The position numbers were made by a program, and so were the translations under genes. This document shows positions 17,640-26,589 of a DNA stretch of 64,000 bases, one piece after another. The DNA is taken from positions 1,636,525-1,700,524 of the forward strand of contig NZ_LR733406.1 of the NCBI RefSeq assembly GCF_902506505.1, given 5' to 3'. The DNA comes from Pseudomonas sp. 8AS (GTDB taxonomy: Bacteria; Pseudomonadota; Gammaproteobacteria; Pseudomonadales; Pseudomonadaceae). Below the pieces are notes generated by a model. That model worked only from the letters and a program-made list of their open reading frames with translations, was not told the DNA's origin and searched no databases. How positions within the stretch are numbered: position 1 is the stretch's first letter; every line of letters starts with the position of its first letter.

Positions 17640-17900
17640 AAGCGCTTGATTCTTCGTTGTGATTTTTCAAGTTACTGAAAAATATGGAGTTTTTTTATTG
17701 GTGAAAAAACCACCAGTTTGACCGAAAGCCCCAAGCCATCGGTGGTGGGCCGCTTTTCCCGCAAGTTGTCCACGGAGTTATCCACAGCTTTTGTGGATTG
17801 TTTAGAGTGCTTGTTCTAGAGCGCTTTTTTGCCGCACTGGCAAGTCTTTACCGGTGAAAAAAAGCGTGTAGAGTGGCGCGCCCCAGCCGCCATCAGCTGC
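17640..17900. promoter_or_regulatory. AT-rich intergenic region with DnaA-box cluster
   Basis: A divergent gap between zapE and the Sel1 gene, clearly AT-richer than its surroundings. At 17766-17800 it holds TTGTCCACG, a perfect DnaA box TTATCCACA (17778-17786) and a reversed box CAATCCACA (17792-17800 on the minus strand). The last two form the inverted repeat ATCCACA-GCTTT-TGTGGAT. A poly-T/A stretch (17680-17710) with a GGTG/CACC dyad lies about 70 bases away. Confidence 0.6.
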
Positions 17901-17904
17901 CCTC

Positions 17905-18327
17905 ATGAAGTCTCGCACGCTGTCCGCCACCGCTTATTCTTCGTCCACCGAGAGCTCGCGTCTGCCCCTGCGCATGGCGTTGTGGCTGCTGGACCGGCCA
18001 CGCCTGGGGCACAGTGCCGGCATCAAGCGCCTGGCCGGGCACATGCTCAAGCTGCCCGCCCGGCGCGGCGTGGTCGAGGCGCAAAGCCGCCTCGGGCAGC
18101 TGCTCTGCCGCGATTGCGGCAATGCCCGCGACCGCCGCATCGGCCTCGAGCTGCTGCGCCAGGCGGCGCGCGCCGGCGATCTGCGCGCCCAGCTGGAGCT
18201 GGGCCGCCAGTACAGCCAGCCGCGCCAGCGCGAGCCGCTGCAGGCCCGCCACTGGCTGGAACTGGCGGCGGCCCAGGGCTCCCATGAAGCCACCCGGCTG
18301 CTCGGCAGGCTGAACAAAACCGCCTGA
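17905..18327 (+). CDS. Sel1-like repeat protein
   Basis: A 140-residue basic protein with two or three Sel1-like (TPR-related) helical repeats. Typical segments are VVEAQSRLGQLLCRD, RIGLELLRQAARAGDLRAQLELGRQYS and ARHWLELAAAQGSHEATRLLG (in part). No signal peptide is evident. Sel1 repeats mediate protein contacts; no specific partner can be named. It starts with ATG at 17905 after an AT-rich region and is followed 39 bases later by rmuC. Confidence 0.78.
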   Translation: MKSRTLSATAYSSSTESSRLPLRMALWLLDRPRLGHSAGIKRLAGHMLKLPARRGVVEAQSRLGQLLCRDCGNARDRRIGLELLRQAARAGDLRAQLELGRQYSQPRQREPLQARHWLELAAAQGSHEATRLLGRLNKTA

Positions 18328-18366
18328 CGACGGGCGGGTATACTGCCGGGCATCGCGTCCCCGACA

Positions 18367-19866
18367 GTGAGTGTGCCCGTGCCTGTGTCCTTTACCCTCG
18401 ATCTTTCCAACCTGCTGCTCGGCCTGTTGCTGGCCGCCATGCCCCTGGCCCTGCTGGCCTGGCGTCTGCAGCGCCAGCTGGCGGTCCAGGCCGCCGAGCG
18501 GCTGCTGCTGGAAGAGCGCCTGAGCAGTGCGCGCCTGGCCCAGGAAGGGCTGTCCGCCCAGCTCGACAGCAGCCTCGATGAATTGCGCCACCTGCAGGGC
18601 GAGGGCGCGCGCCAGCAGGCCGAGCTGGCGGCCCTGCGCCGCGAGGCCGAGCTGCTCGGCATCGAGCGCGAGGGCGCGCGGGTGGCCGCGCAGGACTGGA
18701 GCCGCGAGCGCGAGCAGAAGGAAGGCGAGCTGCGCCGCCTGGAAAGCCACAGCGCCGGCCTGGCCGCCGAGCTGCGTGAACAGCAGGAACATCATCAGCA
18801 GCGCCTGGCCGACCTGCAGGCGGCCCGCGACGAGCTGCGCGCGCAGTTCGCCGAGCTGGCCGGGAAGATCTTCGACGAGCGCGAGCAGCGCTTCGCCGAG
18901 ACCAGCCAGCAGCGCCTCGGCCAGTTGCTCGACCCGCTCAAGGAGCGCATCCAGGCGTTCGAGAAGCGCGTCGAGGAAAGCTACCAGCAGGAAGCCCGCG
19001 AACGTTTCTCCCTGGGCAAGGAGCTGGAGCGCCTGCAGCAGCTCAACCAGCGCCTGGGCGACGAGGCGACCAACCTGACCCGCGCCCTCAAGGGGCAGAA
19101 GACCCAGGGCAACTGGGGCGAGCTGGTGCTGGAGCGGGTGCTGGAGCACGCCGGCCTGGAGAAGGGCCGCGAGTACGAGACCCAGGTCAGCCTCAAGGGC
19201 GCCGATGGCGAGCGTTTCCAGCCGGACGTGTTGATCCAGCTGCCGGGCGACAAGCAGGTGATAGTCGACGCCAAGGTCAGCCTGACCGCCTACCAGCAGT
19301 ATGTGGCGGCCGACGACGAGGTGATCCGCCAGCAGGCGCTCAAGCAGCACCTGCTGAGCCTGCGCAGTCACCTCAAGGGCCTGGCCGGCAAGGACTACAA
19401 GCGCCTGGACGGCCTGCACAGCCTGGACTTCGTGCTGCTCTTCGTGCCCATCGAGGCGGCCTTCGCCGCGGCCCTGCAGGCCGACCAGAACCTGTTCCAG
19501 GAAGCCTTCGAGCAGCATGTGGTGATCGTCAGCCCGACCACCCTGCTGGCCACCCTGCGGGTGATCGACAGCCTCTGGCGCCAGGAGCGGCAGAGCCAGA
19601 ACGCCCGCGAGATCGCCGAGCGCGCCGGCCAGCTGTACGACAAGTTCGTCGCCTTCATCGGCGACCTGGACGAGGTCGGCAGCCGCCTGCAGCAGCTGGA
19701 CAAGGCCTATGCGGCGGCGCGCAACAAGCTCTGCGAGGGCCGCGGCAACCTGATCAACCGGGTGGAGAACCTCAAGCTGCTCGGCGCCCGCGCCAGCAAG
19801 AGCCTGCCGGCGGAGCTGCTGGAGCGGGCGGCCGGCGTGCCGTTGCTGGACGAGGCGGGCGAGTAG
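18367..19866 (+). CDS. rmuC: DNA recombination protein RmuC
   Basis: A 499-residue protein with an N-terminal membrane anchor (LLLGLLLAAMPLALLAWRL), a long coiled coil at about residues 40-190, and a C-terminal RmuC nuclease-like domain (NWGELVLERVLEHAGLEKG, FQPDVLIQLPGDKQVIVDAK, SLDFVLLFVPIE). In E. coli RmuC limits inversion between short inverted repeats. The start is probably one of several GTG codons; 18367 is the first and gives the longest anchor. Confidence 0.92.
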   Translation: MSVPVPVSFTLDLSNLLLGLLLAAMPLALLAWRLQRQLAVQAAERLLLEERLSSARLAQEGLSAQLDSSLDELRHLQGEGARQQAELAALRREAELLGIEREGARVAAQDWSREREQKEGELRRLESHSAGLAAELREQQEHHQQRLADLQAARDELRAQFAELAGKIFDEREQRFAETSQQRLGQLLDPLKERIQAFEKRVEESYQQEARERFSLGKELERLQQLNQRLGDEATNLTRALKGQKTQGNWGELVLERVLEHAGLEKGREYETQVSLKGADGERFQPDVLIQLPGDKQVIVDAKVSLTAYQQYVAADDEVIRQQALKQHLLSLRSHLKGLAGKDYKRLDGLHSLDFVLLFVPIEAAFAAALQADQNLFQEAFEQHVVIVSPTTLLATLRVIDSLWRQERQSQNAREIAERAGQLYDKFVAFIGDLDEVGSRLQQLDKAYAAARNKLCEGRGNLINRVENLKLLGARASKSLPAELLERAAGVPLLDEAGE

Positions 19867-19897
19867 GCCCTGGCGCAGAATCTGGTGGGCGATTTCC

Positions 19898-19970
19898 CGT
19901 GGCAGCGGCTTTAGCCGCGATCGGCAGCGCCTCGGTGCGGCCGGCTGTCGCGGCTAAAGCCGCTGCCACG
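19898..19970. repeat. REPIN-like element, GTGGCAGCGGCT type
   Basis: CGTGGCAGCGGCTTTAGCCG (19898 on) and its exact reverse complement (ending at 19970) face each other over a 27-base centre. This 23-base arm type is different from the GGAGGGGCC type near the RAYT gene. A single related half lies at 56482-56503. Confidence 0.85.
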
Positions 19971-19999
19971 AAACCTGCGCTGGCGTGCCGGTGTGCCGA

Positions 20000-21262
20000 T
20001 CAGAGCACCAGCAGGGCGGCGAAACCGACCAGCAGGCCGAGCAGCATCACCGGCACCGTGCGCAGGGCCAGCTCGCGGCCGCCGATCAGGGCGATCAGCC
20101 CGGCCTTGACCAGGCTGTTGCTGAACGCGGCCAGGTAGATGCCCTGCACGGCCAGGTCCGCGGCCAGGTCGCTGTGCGCGCTGCGCGCCAGCGACAGGGT
20201 GATGGCGTCGACATCACTGAGCCCGGACAGGACCGCCACGCCATACACTCCGGCATCGCCGAACCAGGCCCGCGCCGCCTCGATCAGGAACAGGATCAGC
20301 ACCAGCAGGGCGGCAAAGCGCAGCGCCGGGCCCAGTTCGAAGGGGTTCTTCAGCGGCGGTTCGATGGCCTCCTTCAGTTCCAGTCCGGCAATCTGGTAGT
20401 AGACCAGGGCGCCCGCGGCATACACCAGCGCGGCCAGCAGCAGCGGCACCAGCAGGGCCGGCAGCAGGGTGGCGTTGACCACGCCGACTTCCAGCAGCAT
20501 GCGCGGGAACATCAGCGCCGAGGTGGCCAGCAGCGCGCAGGCGAGCAGGGCGCGCATCTGCCGGCCATCATGCAGGCGCGACAGGGTCAGGGTCATGGCG
20601 GTGGAGGAGACGATGCCGCCGAGCAGGGCGGTGACCAGCATGCCGTGGCGGGTGCCGACCAGGCGGATGGCGACGTAGGCGGCGAAACCGATGGCGGCGA
20701 TCAGCACCACCATCCACCAGGTGGCGTAGGGGTTGAAGGCCTGCCAGGGGCCGTAGCCCTGGTTGGGCAGCACCGGCAGCAGCACCAGGGAAATGAACAG
20801 CAGCTTCAGCGCGCCGGACAGTTCCGCCTCCGACAGGCGGCGCAGGCCGCTGTGCAGGGGTTCCTTGAGGCTCAGCAGCAGGGCCACCACCACCGCGCCG
20901 GCGGCGGCCAGGGCGCTGCCGTGGCTGAGCGCCAGGCTGCCGAGGAGAAAGGTCAGCAGCAGGGCGATCTCGCTGGTCAGGCCCAGGTCGCCACTGCGCC
21001 TGACCTCGCCCAGGTAGCCGGCCAGGGCGTGCAGGCCGACCAGCAGCAGCACGGCGATCCACGCGGCGACGCCGAAATGGCTGCCGAGCAGGGTGGCCAG
21101 GCCGCCGAGCAGGCCGACCAGGCCGAAGGTGCGGATGCCGGCCACCAGGTGGGTGTCGTCGCTGTCGCGGGCACGCCAGCCGCGCTCGGTGCCGATCAGC
21201 AGGCCGACCGCCAGGGAGGTGGCCAGGGCCAGGGCGAGTTCGAGCGTGGCGGTGGTCGGCAT
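20000..21262 (-). CDS. MgtC/SapB-DUF4010 family membrane protein
   Basis: A 420-residue integral membrane protein with 11-12 hydrophobic segments. The N-terminal part (LAVGLLIGTERGW, then DTHLVAGIRTFGLVGLLGGL) is the MgtC/SapB-like region. The C-terminal half is the DUF4010 domain, with GGIVSSTAMTLTLSRL and GLSDVDAITLSLAR. The molecular function of these proteins is unknown. It is a single gene with the REPIN downstream. Confidence 0.85.
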   Translation of the reverse strand: MPTTATLELALALATSLAVGLLIGTERGWRARDSDDTHLVAGIRTFGLVGLLGGLATLLGSHFGVAAWIAVLLLVGLHALAGYLGEVRRSGDLGLTSEIALLLTFLLGSLALSHGSALAAAGAVVVALLLSLKEPLHSGLRRLSEAELSGALKLLFISLVLLPVLPNQGYGPWQAFNPYATWWMVVLIAAIGFAAYVAIRLVGTRHGMLVTALLGGIVSSTAMTLTLSRLHDGRQMRALLACALLATSALMFPRMLLEVGVVNATLLPALLVPLLLAALVYAAGALVYYQIAGLELKEAIEPPLKNPFELGPALRFAALLVLILFLIEAARAWFGDAGVYGVAVLSGLSDVDAITLSLARSAHSDLAADLAVQGIYLAAFSNSLVKAGLIALIGGRELALRTVPVMLLGLLVGFAALLVL

Positions 21263-21373
21263 GGCGCGTCCTTGAGCGGTGGCTTTGCCCTAGTGTAACC
21301 GCGCGCAGGGGGCCGTGGCGTGCCAGGGGCGCTGCCGTTTCCTTGCCGCCACGATAGGGGGCGGCCCCTGGGG

Positions 21374-22072
21374 TCAGGCCACGTCGACCAGGATCACCTC
21401 GCTGTCTTCCAGTGCCGTGACCCGCACCATATCCTCGCCGGAGATGGCCACGCCATCGCGTTCGGCGGCGCGCACGCCGTTGACCTCGATCTGCCCCCTG
21501 GCGGCCACCAGGTAGCCTTTGCGCAGGCGCCCCAGCTGGTATTCGGCGCTCTGCCCGGCGTTCAGGGTGGCGGCGGCCAGACGGGCGTCGGTGCGGATCG
21601 GCAGGGCGTCCTCGTCGTCGGCATGGCCGCTGGCCAGTACCACGAAGCGGCCGGCGCGCTCACCCTTGGGGAACGGCTTGCTGCCCCAGGACGGCGCGGT
21701 ACCGCGCTGGTTGGGCATGATCCAGATCTGGAAGATCTTGCTGGTGGTCTCTTCCAGGTTGTACTCGGAATGCGTGATGCCGGTGCCGGCGCTCATCACC
21801 TGGACATCGCCGGCGGTGGTGCGGCCCTGGTTGCCCAGGTTGTCGCGGTGGCTGATGGCACCCTCGCGGACGTAGGTGATGATCTCCATGTCGCGGTGCG
21901 GGTGCGGCGGGAAGCCGCTGTGCGCGGCGATCTCGTCGTCGTTCCAGACTCGCAGCGCGCCCCAGTTGAGGCGCTGCTCGTCGTGGTACTCGGCGAAGGA
22001 GAAGTGGTGGCGGGCATTCAGCCAGCCGTGCTGGGCGTGGCCGAGGCTGTTGAAGGGGCGCAGTTCGATCAT
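21374..22072 (-). CDS. Pirin family protein (YhhW-like)
   Basis: A 232-residue double cupin. The metal-binding histidines are seen in GFPPHPHRDMEIITYV and GTGITHSEYN. Bacterial pirins of the YhhW type can have quercetin 2,3-dioxygenase activity; the true substrate is unknown. The length and the start MIELRPFNSLGHAQHGWLNA match the family. It is a monocistronic gene between the DUF4010 protein and the hybrid kinase. Confidence 0.9.
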   Translation of the reverse strand: MIELRPFNSLGHAQHGWLNARHHFSFAEYHDEQRLNWGALRVWNDDEIAAHSGFPPHPHRDMEIITYVREGAISHRDNLGNQGRTTAGDVQVMSAGTGITHSEYNLEETTSKIFQIWIMPNQRGTAPSWGSKPFPKGERAGRFVVLASGHADDEDALPIRTDARLAAATLNAGQSAEYQLGRLRKGYLVAARGQIEVNGVRAAERDGVAISGEDMVRVTALEDSEVILVDVA

Positions 22073-22211
22073 GGCGGTGCTCCTGCTGGGGTGGCGATGG
22101 GCTAGGGCTGCATGATCTATCTGTTTTGCATGGTTAAAAAGCGCAAAAAACCCGGCTTATTGATCTGTTTATTCGATTTGTTGCCAGGCCTGCCGCCGGG
22201 CAGGCCCGCTT

Positions 22212-25200
22212 TCAGCTCAGGCTCAGGTGGCGGCTGATCAGGGCGCGCAGGGCGGCCGGCTTGACCGGCTTGGCCAGGTAGTCGAGGCCGGCGGCATGCA
22301 CGGCGGCGACCAGTTCCGGGCGGCCGTCGGCGCTGATCACCACGCCGGGCAGCGGTTCGCCCAGGCGGGTGCGCAGCCAGGCCATCAGCTCGGTGCCGGT
22401 ATCGCCCTCGTCGAGGTGGTAGTCGACCAGCGCCAGTTGCGGGCGCACGTCCTCGTCCAGCAGGTGTTCGCATTCCAGGCGGTTGCGCGCCGTCCACACC
22501 TGGCAGCCCCAGCGTGACAACAGGCTGTGCATGCCGGTGAGGATGCTGTCCTCGTTGTCGATGCACAGCACCTGGGCGCCACCCAGGGCCTGGCCGTTGA
22601 GTTCGCCGCTCAGGCGCGGCGCCACGGCGCTGGCCTGCCTGGCCAGCGGCACGCTGACGCTGAACACGCTGCCCTTGCCCGGCCAGGAGCGTACTTCCAG
22701 GCGATGGCCGAGTACCCGGCACAGGCCGTCGGCGATCGCCAGGCCCAGGCCCAGGCCCTTTTCGGCGCGGGTCTGGTGGCTGTCCAGGCGCTTGAACTCC
22801 TCGAAGATCACCTTGCGCTTGTCTTCGGGAATGCCCGGGCCGCGGTCCCAGACCTCCAGGCGCAGATTCTGCCCTTCGCGGCGCACGCCCAGCAGCACGT
22901 GGCCCTTGGCATAGCGGAAGGCGTTGGTCAGGAAGTTCTGCAGCACCCGGCGCAGCAGCTTGGGGTCGCTCTCGATGCGCAGCTGGCTCGAACGCAGGCG
23001 GAAGTCCACGCGCTGTTCCTGGGCCAGGGCCTTGAACTCGGCGCCCAGGGCCTCGAACAGATGGCCCAGCGGGAAGCTGCTGAGGTCCGGGGTGATGCGG
23101 CCGTTCTCCAGGCGCGAGATGTCCAGCAGGTCGCTGATCAGGTCCTCGGCCGAGCGCAGCGAGCTGTCCAGGTGGCGCACCAGTTCCTGGGCCTCGCGCG
23201 GCAGGGCCTCCTGCTGGTGGGAGAGGGCGGCGGAGAACAGCCGGGCGGCGTTCAGCGGCTGCATCAGGTCGTGGCTGACGGCGGCGAGGAAGCGCGTTTT
23301 CGACTGGTTGGCGGCCTCGGCAACGCCCTTGGCCTCGGTGAGCGCCTGGTTCAGCTGGGAGAGTTCCCGGGTGCGCGCCGCGACCCGCTGCTCCAGGCCT
23401 TCGTTGGCTTCCTTGAGGGCCCGTTCGGCCTCGCGGAACTCGGTGATGTCGGTGAAGCTCATGACGAAGCCGCCGCCGGGCATGGGGTTGCCGATCAGCT
23501 CGATGACCCGGCCGTTGGGGAACAGCCGCTCGGAGGTGTGGGCGGTGCCCTGGCGCATCCAGTACAGGCGCTTCTCGACGTGCTTGTCGGCTTCGCCCGG
23601 GCCGCACAGGCCGCGTTCGGCGTTGTAGCGGATGATGTTGGCGATCGGCCGGCCGACGCTGATCAGCCCCTCCGGGTAGTCGAACAGCTCCAGGTAGCGG
23701 TGGTTCCAGGCCACCAGGCGCAGGGACTGGTCGACCACGCTGATGCCCTGGGTGATGTTCTCGATCGCCCCCTGCAGCAGGGCGCGGTTGAACTGCAGCA
23801 CCTCGGAGGCCTCGTCGACGATGCGCACCACGTCTTCGACCTGCATCTCCCGCCCTTCGATGGCCGCGCGCACCACCGCGCGGGTCGAGGAGGCGCCGAG
23901 CACGCCGGCGAGCAGGCGTTCGGTGTGGGCGATCCATTCGCTGTTGGCGCTCTGGGTCGGGTTGAACGGCTTGTCCTGCTGGTAGGCGAAGCGCATGAAG
24001 CTCTGTCGTGCGCGGTCCTCGCCGACGAAGCGGGCGGCCAGTTCCTGCAGGTCGGCGACCTGCACCGCCAGCAGGTTGCGGCTGCCCGGGCGGGCGGCGA
24101 TTTCCTGGCCGATGAAGCGCCCGGCCTGCCAGTGCTCGGAGACCCGCGTGCGCGAGAACCAGGACACCCAGGCGAACAGCAGCCAGTTGCCGGCCAGCGA
24201 CAGCAGCACGCCGCGGGTCAGTGGGTCGATCTCGAAGCCTACCGGGTAGTACAGCAGCTCCGGCAGCAGCGGGAAGCTGTCCAGCGACCAGCGCAGGCCG
24301 CCGGCCACCAGCGGCAGGACCAGGATGTAGAACCACAGCGCGAAGCCGGCGGCCAGGCCGGCGAACACGCCGCGGCGGTTGGCCTGCTTCCACACCAGGG
24401 CGCCGAACATGGCCGGCGCCAGCTGGGCGATGGCGGCGAACGACAGCTGGCCGATGGTGGCCAGGCTGGCATTGGTGCCGAGCAGGCGGTAGCACACGTA
24501 GGCCAGCAGCAGGATGGCCACGATGCTGACCCGGCGGGCGCTGAGCATCCAGTGGCGGAAGGCCTCGAACGGCCGCTCGGCGCTCTGCCGGCGCAGCAGC
24601 ACCGGCAGCAGCATGTCGTTGGAGATCATGGTCGACAGCGCCACCGAGGCGACGATGACCATGCCGGTGGCGGCCGAGGCACCGCCGATGAAGGCCAGCA
24701 GGGCCAGGGCCGGATGGGCCTCGGCCAGCGGCAGGCTGATGACGAAGGAGTCCGGCTGCACGCCGGCCGGCAGCAGCAGCTGGCCGGCCAGGGCGATGGG
24801 CACGACGAACAGCGCGGCCAGCACCAGGTAGGCGGGGAACACCCAGCGCGCCAGGCGCAGGTCCCTGGGTTCGATGTTTTCCACCACGGTGACGTGGAAC
24901 TGCCGCGGCAGGCAGACGATGGCGGTCATGGCCAGCCCGGTCTGCACCAGCATCGCCGGCCAGTTCACCGTTTCCGCCCAGAATTCCTGCAGCGCAGGGG
25001 CCTGCACGGCCTGGCGCGACAGGTCGGCGAAGCCGTCGAACAGGCCCCAGGTGACGAACACACCGACGGCGAGGAAGGCCAGCAGCTTGACCAGCGATTC
25101 GAAGGCGATCGCCAGCACCATGCCGCGGTGGTGCTCGGTGACATCCAGGTTGCGCGTGCCGAACAGCACGGTGAACAGGGCCAGCACCAGGGAGATGATC

Positions 25201-25682
25201 AGCGCGGTGTCCTGGCCGCTGCTGGTGCTGGGCGTGGCGCCGATCAGCATGTTGATGCCGAGGACGATGCCCTTCAGCTGCAGGGCGATGTAGGGCAGGA
25301 TGCCGACCAGGCAGATCAGCGCCACCACCACCGCCAGCGCCTGGGATTTGCCGTAGCGGGCGGCGATGAAGTCGGCGATCGAGGTGATGTTTTCCTGCTT
25401 GCTGATCATCACCATCTTCTGCAGCACCCAGGGGGCGAACAGCAGCAGGAGGATCGGCCCCAGGTAGATCGGCAGGAACGACCAGAGCTGGCCGGCAGCC
25501 TGGCCGACCGCACCGAAGAAGGTCCAGCTGGTGCAGTACACCGCCAGCGACAGGCTGTAGACCCAGGCCCGCAGGCGCGGCGACAGCGGCGCGCGGCGGC
25601 GGTCGCCATAGAAGGCGATGGCGAACAGGACGGCCATGTAGACCAGGGCAACCAGGGCGATCAATCCGCCGGACAGCGACAT
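22212..25682 (-). CDS. mxtR: SSS-type hybrid sensor histidine kinase (MxtR/CrbS type)
   Basis: A 1156-residue protein. The N-terminus (about residues 1-500) is a sodium:solute symporter fold with 13 membrane segments. After a linker comes a PAS domain (about 620-740), then a coiled coil, HisKA with AVSHDLMQPL (His804), HATPase (NFLTNAFRY, WDRGPGIPE, GLGLGLAI) and a receiver domain (IDNED, phospho-Asp1087 in LVDYHLDEGD, Lys in YLAKPV). The layout matches P. aeruginosa PA3271 (MxtR) and Vibrio CrbS, which with ErdR/CrbR control the acetate switch. The neighbour order GNAT, AraC, then TonB receptor also fits PA3270-PA3268. The partner regulator is not in this window. Confidence 0.88.
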   Translation of the reverse strand: MSLSGGLIALVALVYMAVLFAIAFYGDRRRAPLSPRLRAWVYSLSLAVYCTSWTFFGAVGQAAGQLWSFLPIYLGPILLLLFAPWVLQKMVMISKQENITSIADFIAARYGKSQALAVVVALICLVGILPYIALQLKGIVLGINMLIGATPSTSSGQDTALIISLVLALFTVLFGTRNLDVTEHHRGMVLAIAFESLVKLLAFLAVGVFVTWGLFDGFADLSRQAVQAPALQEFWAETVNWPAMLVQTGLAMTAIVCLPRQFHVTVVENIEPRDLRLARWVFPAYLVLAALFVVPIALAGQLLLPAGVQPDSFVISLPLAEAHPALALLAFIGGASAATGMVIVASVALSTMISNDMLLPVLLRRQSAERPFEAFRHWMLSARRVSIVAILLLAYVCYRLLGTNASLATIGQLSFAAIAQLAPAMFGALVWKQANRRGVFAGLAAGFALWFYILVLPLVAGGLRWSLDSFPLLPELLYYPVGFEIDPLTRGVLLSLAGNWLLFAWVSWFSRTRVSEHWQAGRFIGQEIAARPGSRNLLAVQVADLQELAARFVGEDRARQSFMRFAYQQDKPFNPTQSANSEWIAHTERLLAGVLGASSTRAVVRAAIEGREMQVEDVVRIVDEASEVLQFNRALLQGAIENITQGISVVDQSLRLVAWNHRYLELFDYPEGLISVGRPIANIIRYNAERGLCGPGEADKHVEKRLYWMRQGTAHTSERLFPNGRVIELIGNPMPGGGFVMSFTDITEFREAERALKEANEGLEQRVAARTRELSQLNQALTEAKGVAEAANQSKTRFLAAVSHDLMQPLNAARLFSAALSHQQEALPREAQELVRHLDSSLRSAEDLISDLLDISRLENGRITPDLSSFPLGHLFEALGAEFKALAQEQRVDFRLRSSQLRIESDPKLLRRVLQNFLTNAFRYAKGHVLLGVRREGQNLRLEVWDRGPGIPEDKRKVIFEEFKRLDSHQTRAEKGLGLGLAIADGLCRVLGHRLEVRSWPGKGSVFSVSVPLARQASAVAPRLSGELNGQALGGAQVLCIDNEDSILTGMHSLLSRWGCQVWTARNRLECEHLLDEDVRPQLALVDYHLDEGDTGTELMAWLRTRLGEPLPGVVISADGRPELVAAVHAAGLDYLAKPVKPAALRALISRHLSLS

Positions 25683-25760
25683 GCAGACTCCACGATAGAA
25701 GAGGGCCCGGGCAATTCCGGACAGCGCCAGCCAGGCGCGCGGCCGTTGGGCTAGAGCTTA

Positions 25761-25900
25761 GAACCTGTTCAAGGTCTCGCGAGCTAGAGGCATGCAAGGC
25801 AAAAGCAGGCGAAGAAGCGCAGTTTACGATTGGTAAATGAGCATTCTGAGCCTGCTTTTAACGCAGCAGGCCCGACGCGCAGCAGACATTGAACAGGTTC
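25761..25900. mobile_element. MITE-like element, copy 1
   Basis: Terminal inverted repeats GAACCTGTTCAA (25761-25772) and TTGAACAGGTTC (25889-25900), flanked on both sides by TTA, a possible target duplication. The core (AAAGCAGGCGAAGAAGCGCA, then TTTAC...GTAAATGAGCATT, then AGCCTGCTTTTAACG) is shared, in inverted order, with the element at 57361-57498. There is no open frame. It lies between the divergent kinase and GNAT genes, so it may affect their promoters. Confidence 0.7.
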
Positions 25901-26015
25901 TTAGTCTCGCATGGGCCGCGCGTGCCGTCAGGCCGACCATGGTCGCAAGCGGCTTGAGCCGCCGGTGGGGCACTGATAGCGTGGTCGACCTTGGTCGTTT
26001 CACCGGAGTTTCGTG

Positions 26016-26585
26016 ATGTTCCAGCCGCACCCCATTGCCCTGCAGCAGGGCGCCTTGCGCCTCGACCCGCTGGTCGAGGCCGACCTGCCCGGCCTGCTGG
26101 CGTTGGCCGAGGCCAATCGCGAGTCGCAGCAATACATGAGCGGCACCACGCGGCCGGACTGGTACCGCACGGCCCTGGCCGAGCACCGCGCGCAGACGGC
26201 CGTGGTCTTCGCCATCCGCCTGGCCGGCGAGCTGGTCGGCACCACGCGCTTCTTCGACTTCAATGCGGCGCTGCCGGCCGCCGAGATCGGCTACACCTGG
26301 CTGGAGGCGCGCCAGCATGGCACCGGGCTGAACAGCATGATCAAGTACCTGCTGCTGCGCCATGCCTTCGAGGACTGGCGCCTGGTGCGCGTGCAGCTGA
26401 AGACGGCGGCGAGCAACCTGCGCTCGCAGCGGGCCATCGAGAAGCTCGGCGCGGTGCGTGAGGGCGTGCTGCGCAACCATCGGCGCCTGGCCGACGGCCG
26501 CCTCGACGACACGGTGCTGTACAGCATCACCGACAGCGAGTGGCCGCAGGTCAAGGCCGGCCTGGAGGCGCGCTTCGGCGCGTGA
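26016..26585 (+). CDS. GNAT family N-acetyltransferase (RimJ/RimL type)
   Basis: A 189-residue acetyltransferase. It has the RimJ/L-like elements GTTRFFDFN, AEIGYTWLEARQHGTGLN (in part) and LKTAASNLRSQRAIEKLGAVREGVLR, where acetyl-CoA binds. The acceptor substrate is unknown. A GTG one codon earlier (26013) is an alternative start. The AraC gene begins 4 bases after its stop, so the two are likely co-translated. Confidence 0.88.
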   Translation: MFQPHPIALQQGALRLDPLVEADLPGLLALAEANRESQQYMSGTTRPDWYRTALAEHRAQTAVVFAIRLAGELVGTTRFFDFNAALPAAEIGYTWLEARQHGTGLNSMIKYLLLRHAFEDWRLVRVQLKTAASNLRSQRAIEKLGAVREGVLRNHRRLADGRLDDTVLYSITDSEWPQVKAGLEARFGA

Positions 26586-26589
26586 GGCC

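Noticed and set aside
17766..17800. Main replication origin oriC
   Set aside because: Only three boxes are present, and none of the usual neighbours (dnaA, dnaN, rpmH, gyrB) is near; it is kept only as a DnaA-box cluster.
22527..25754. A 1075-codon plus-strand open frame
   Set aside because: It lies opposite the hybrid kinase gene and is made of Gln/His/Gly/Ala-rich low-complexity sequence; no family motif is present.
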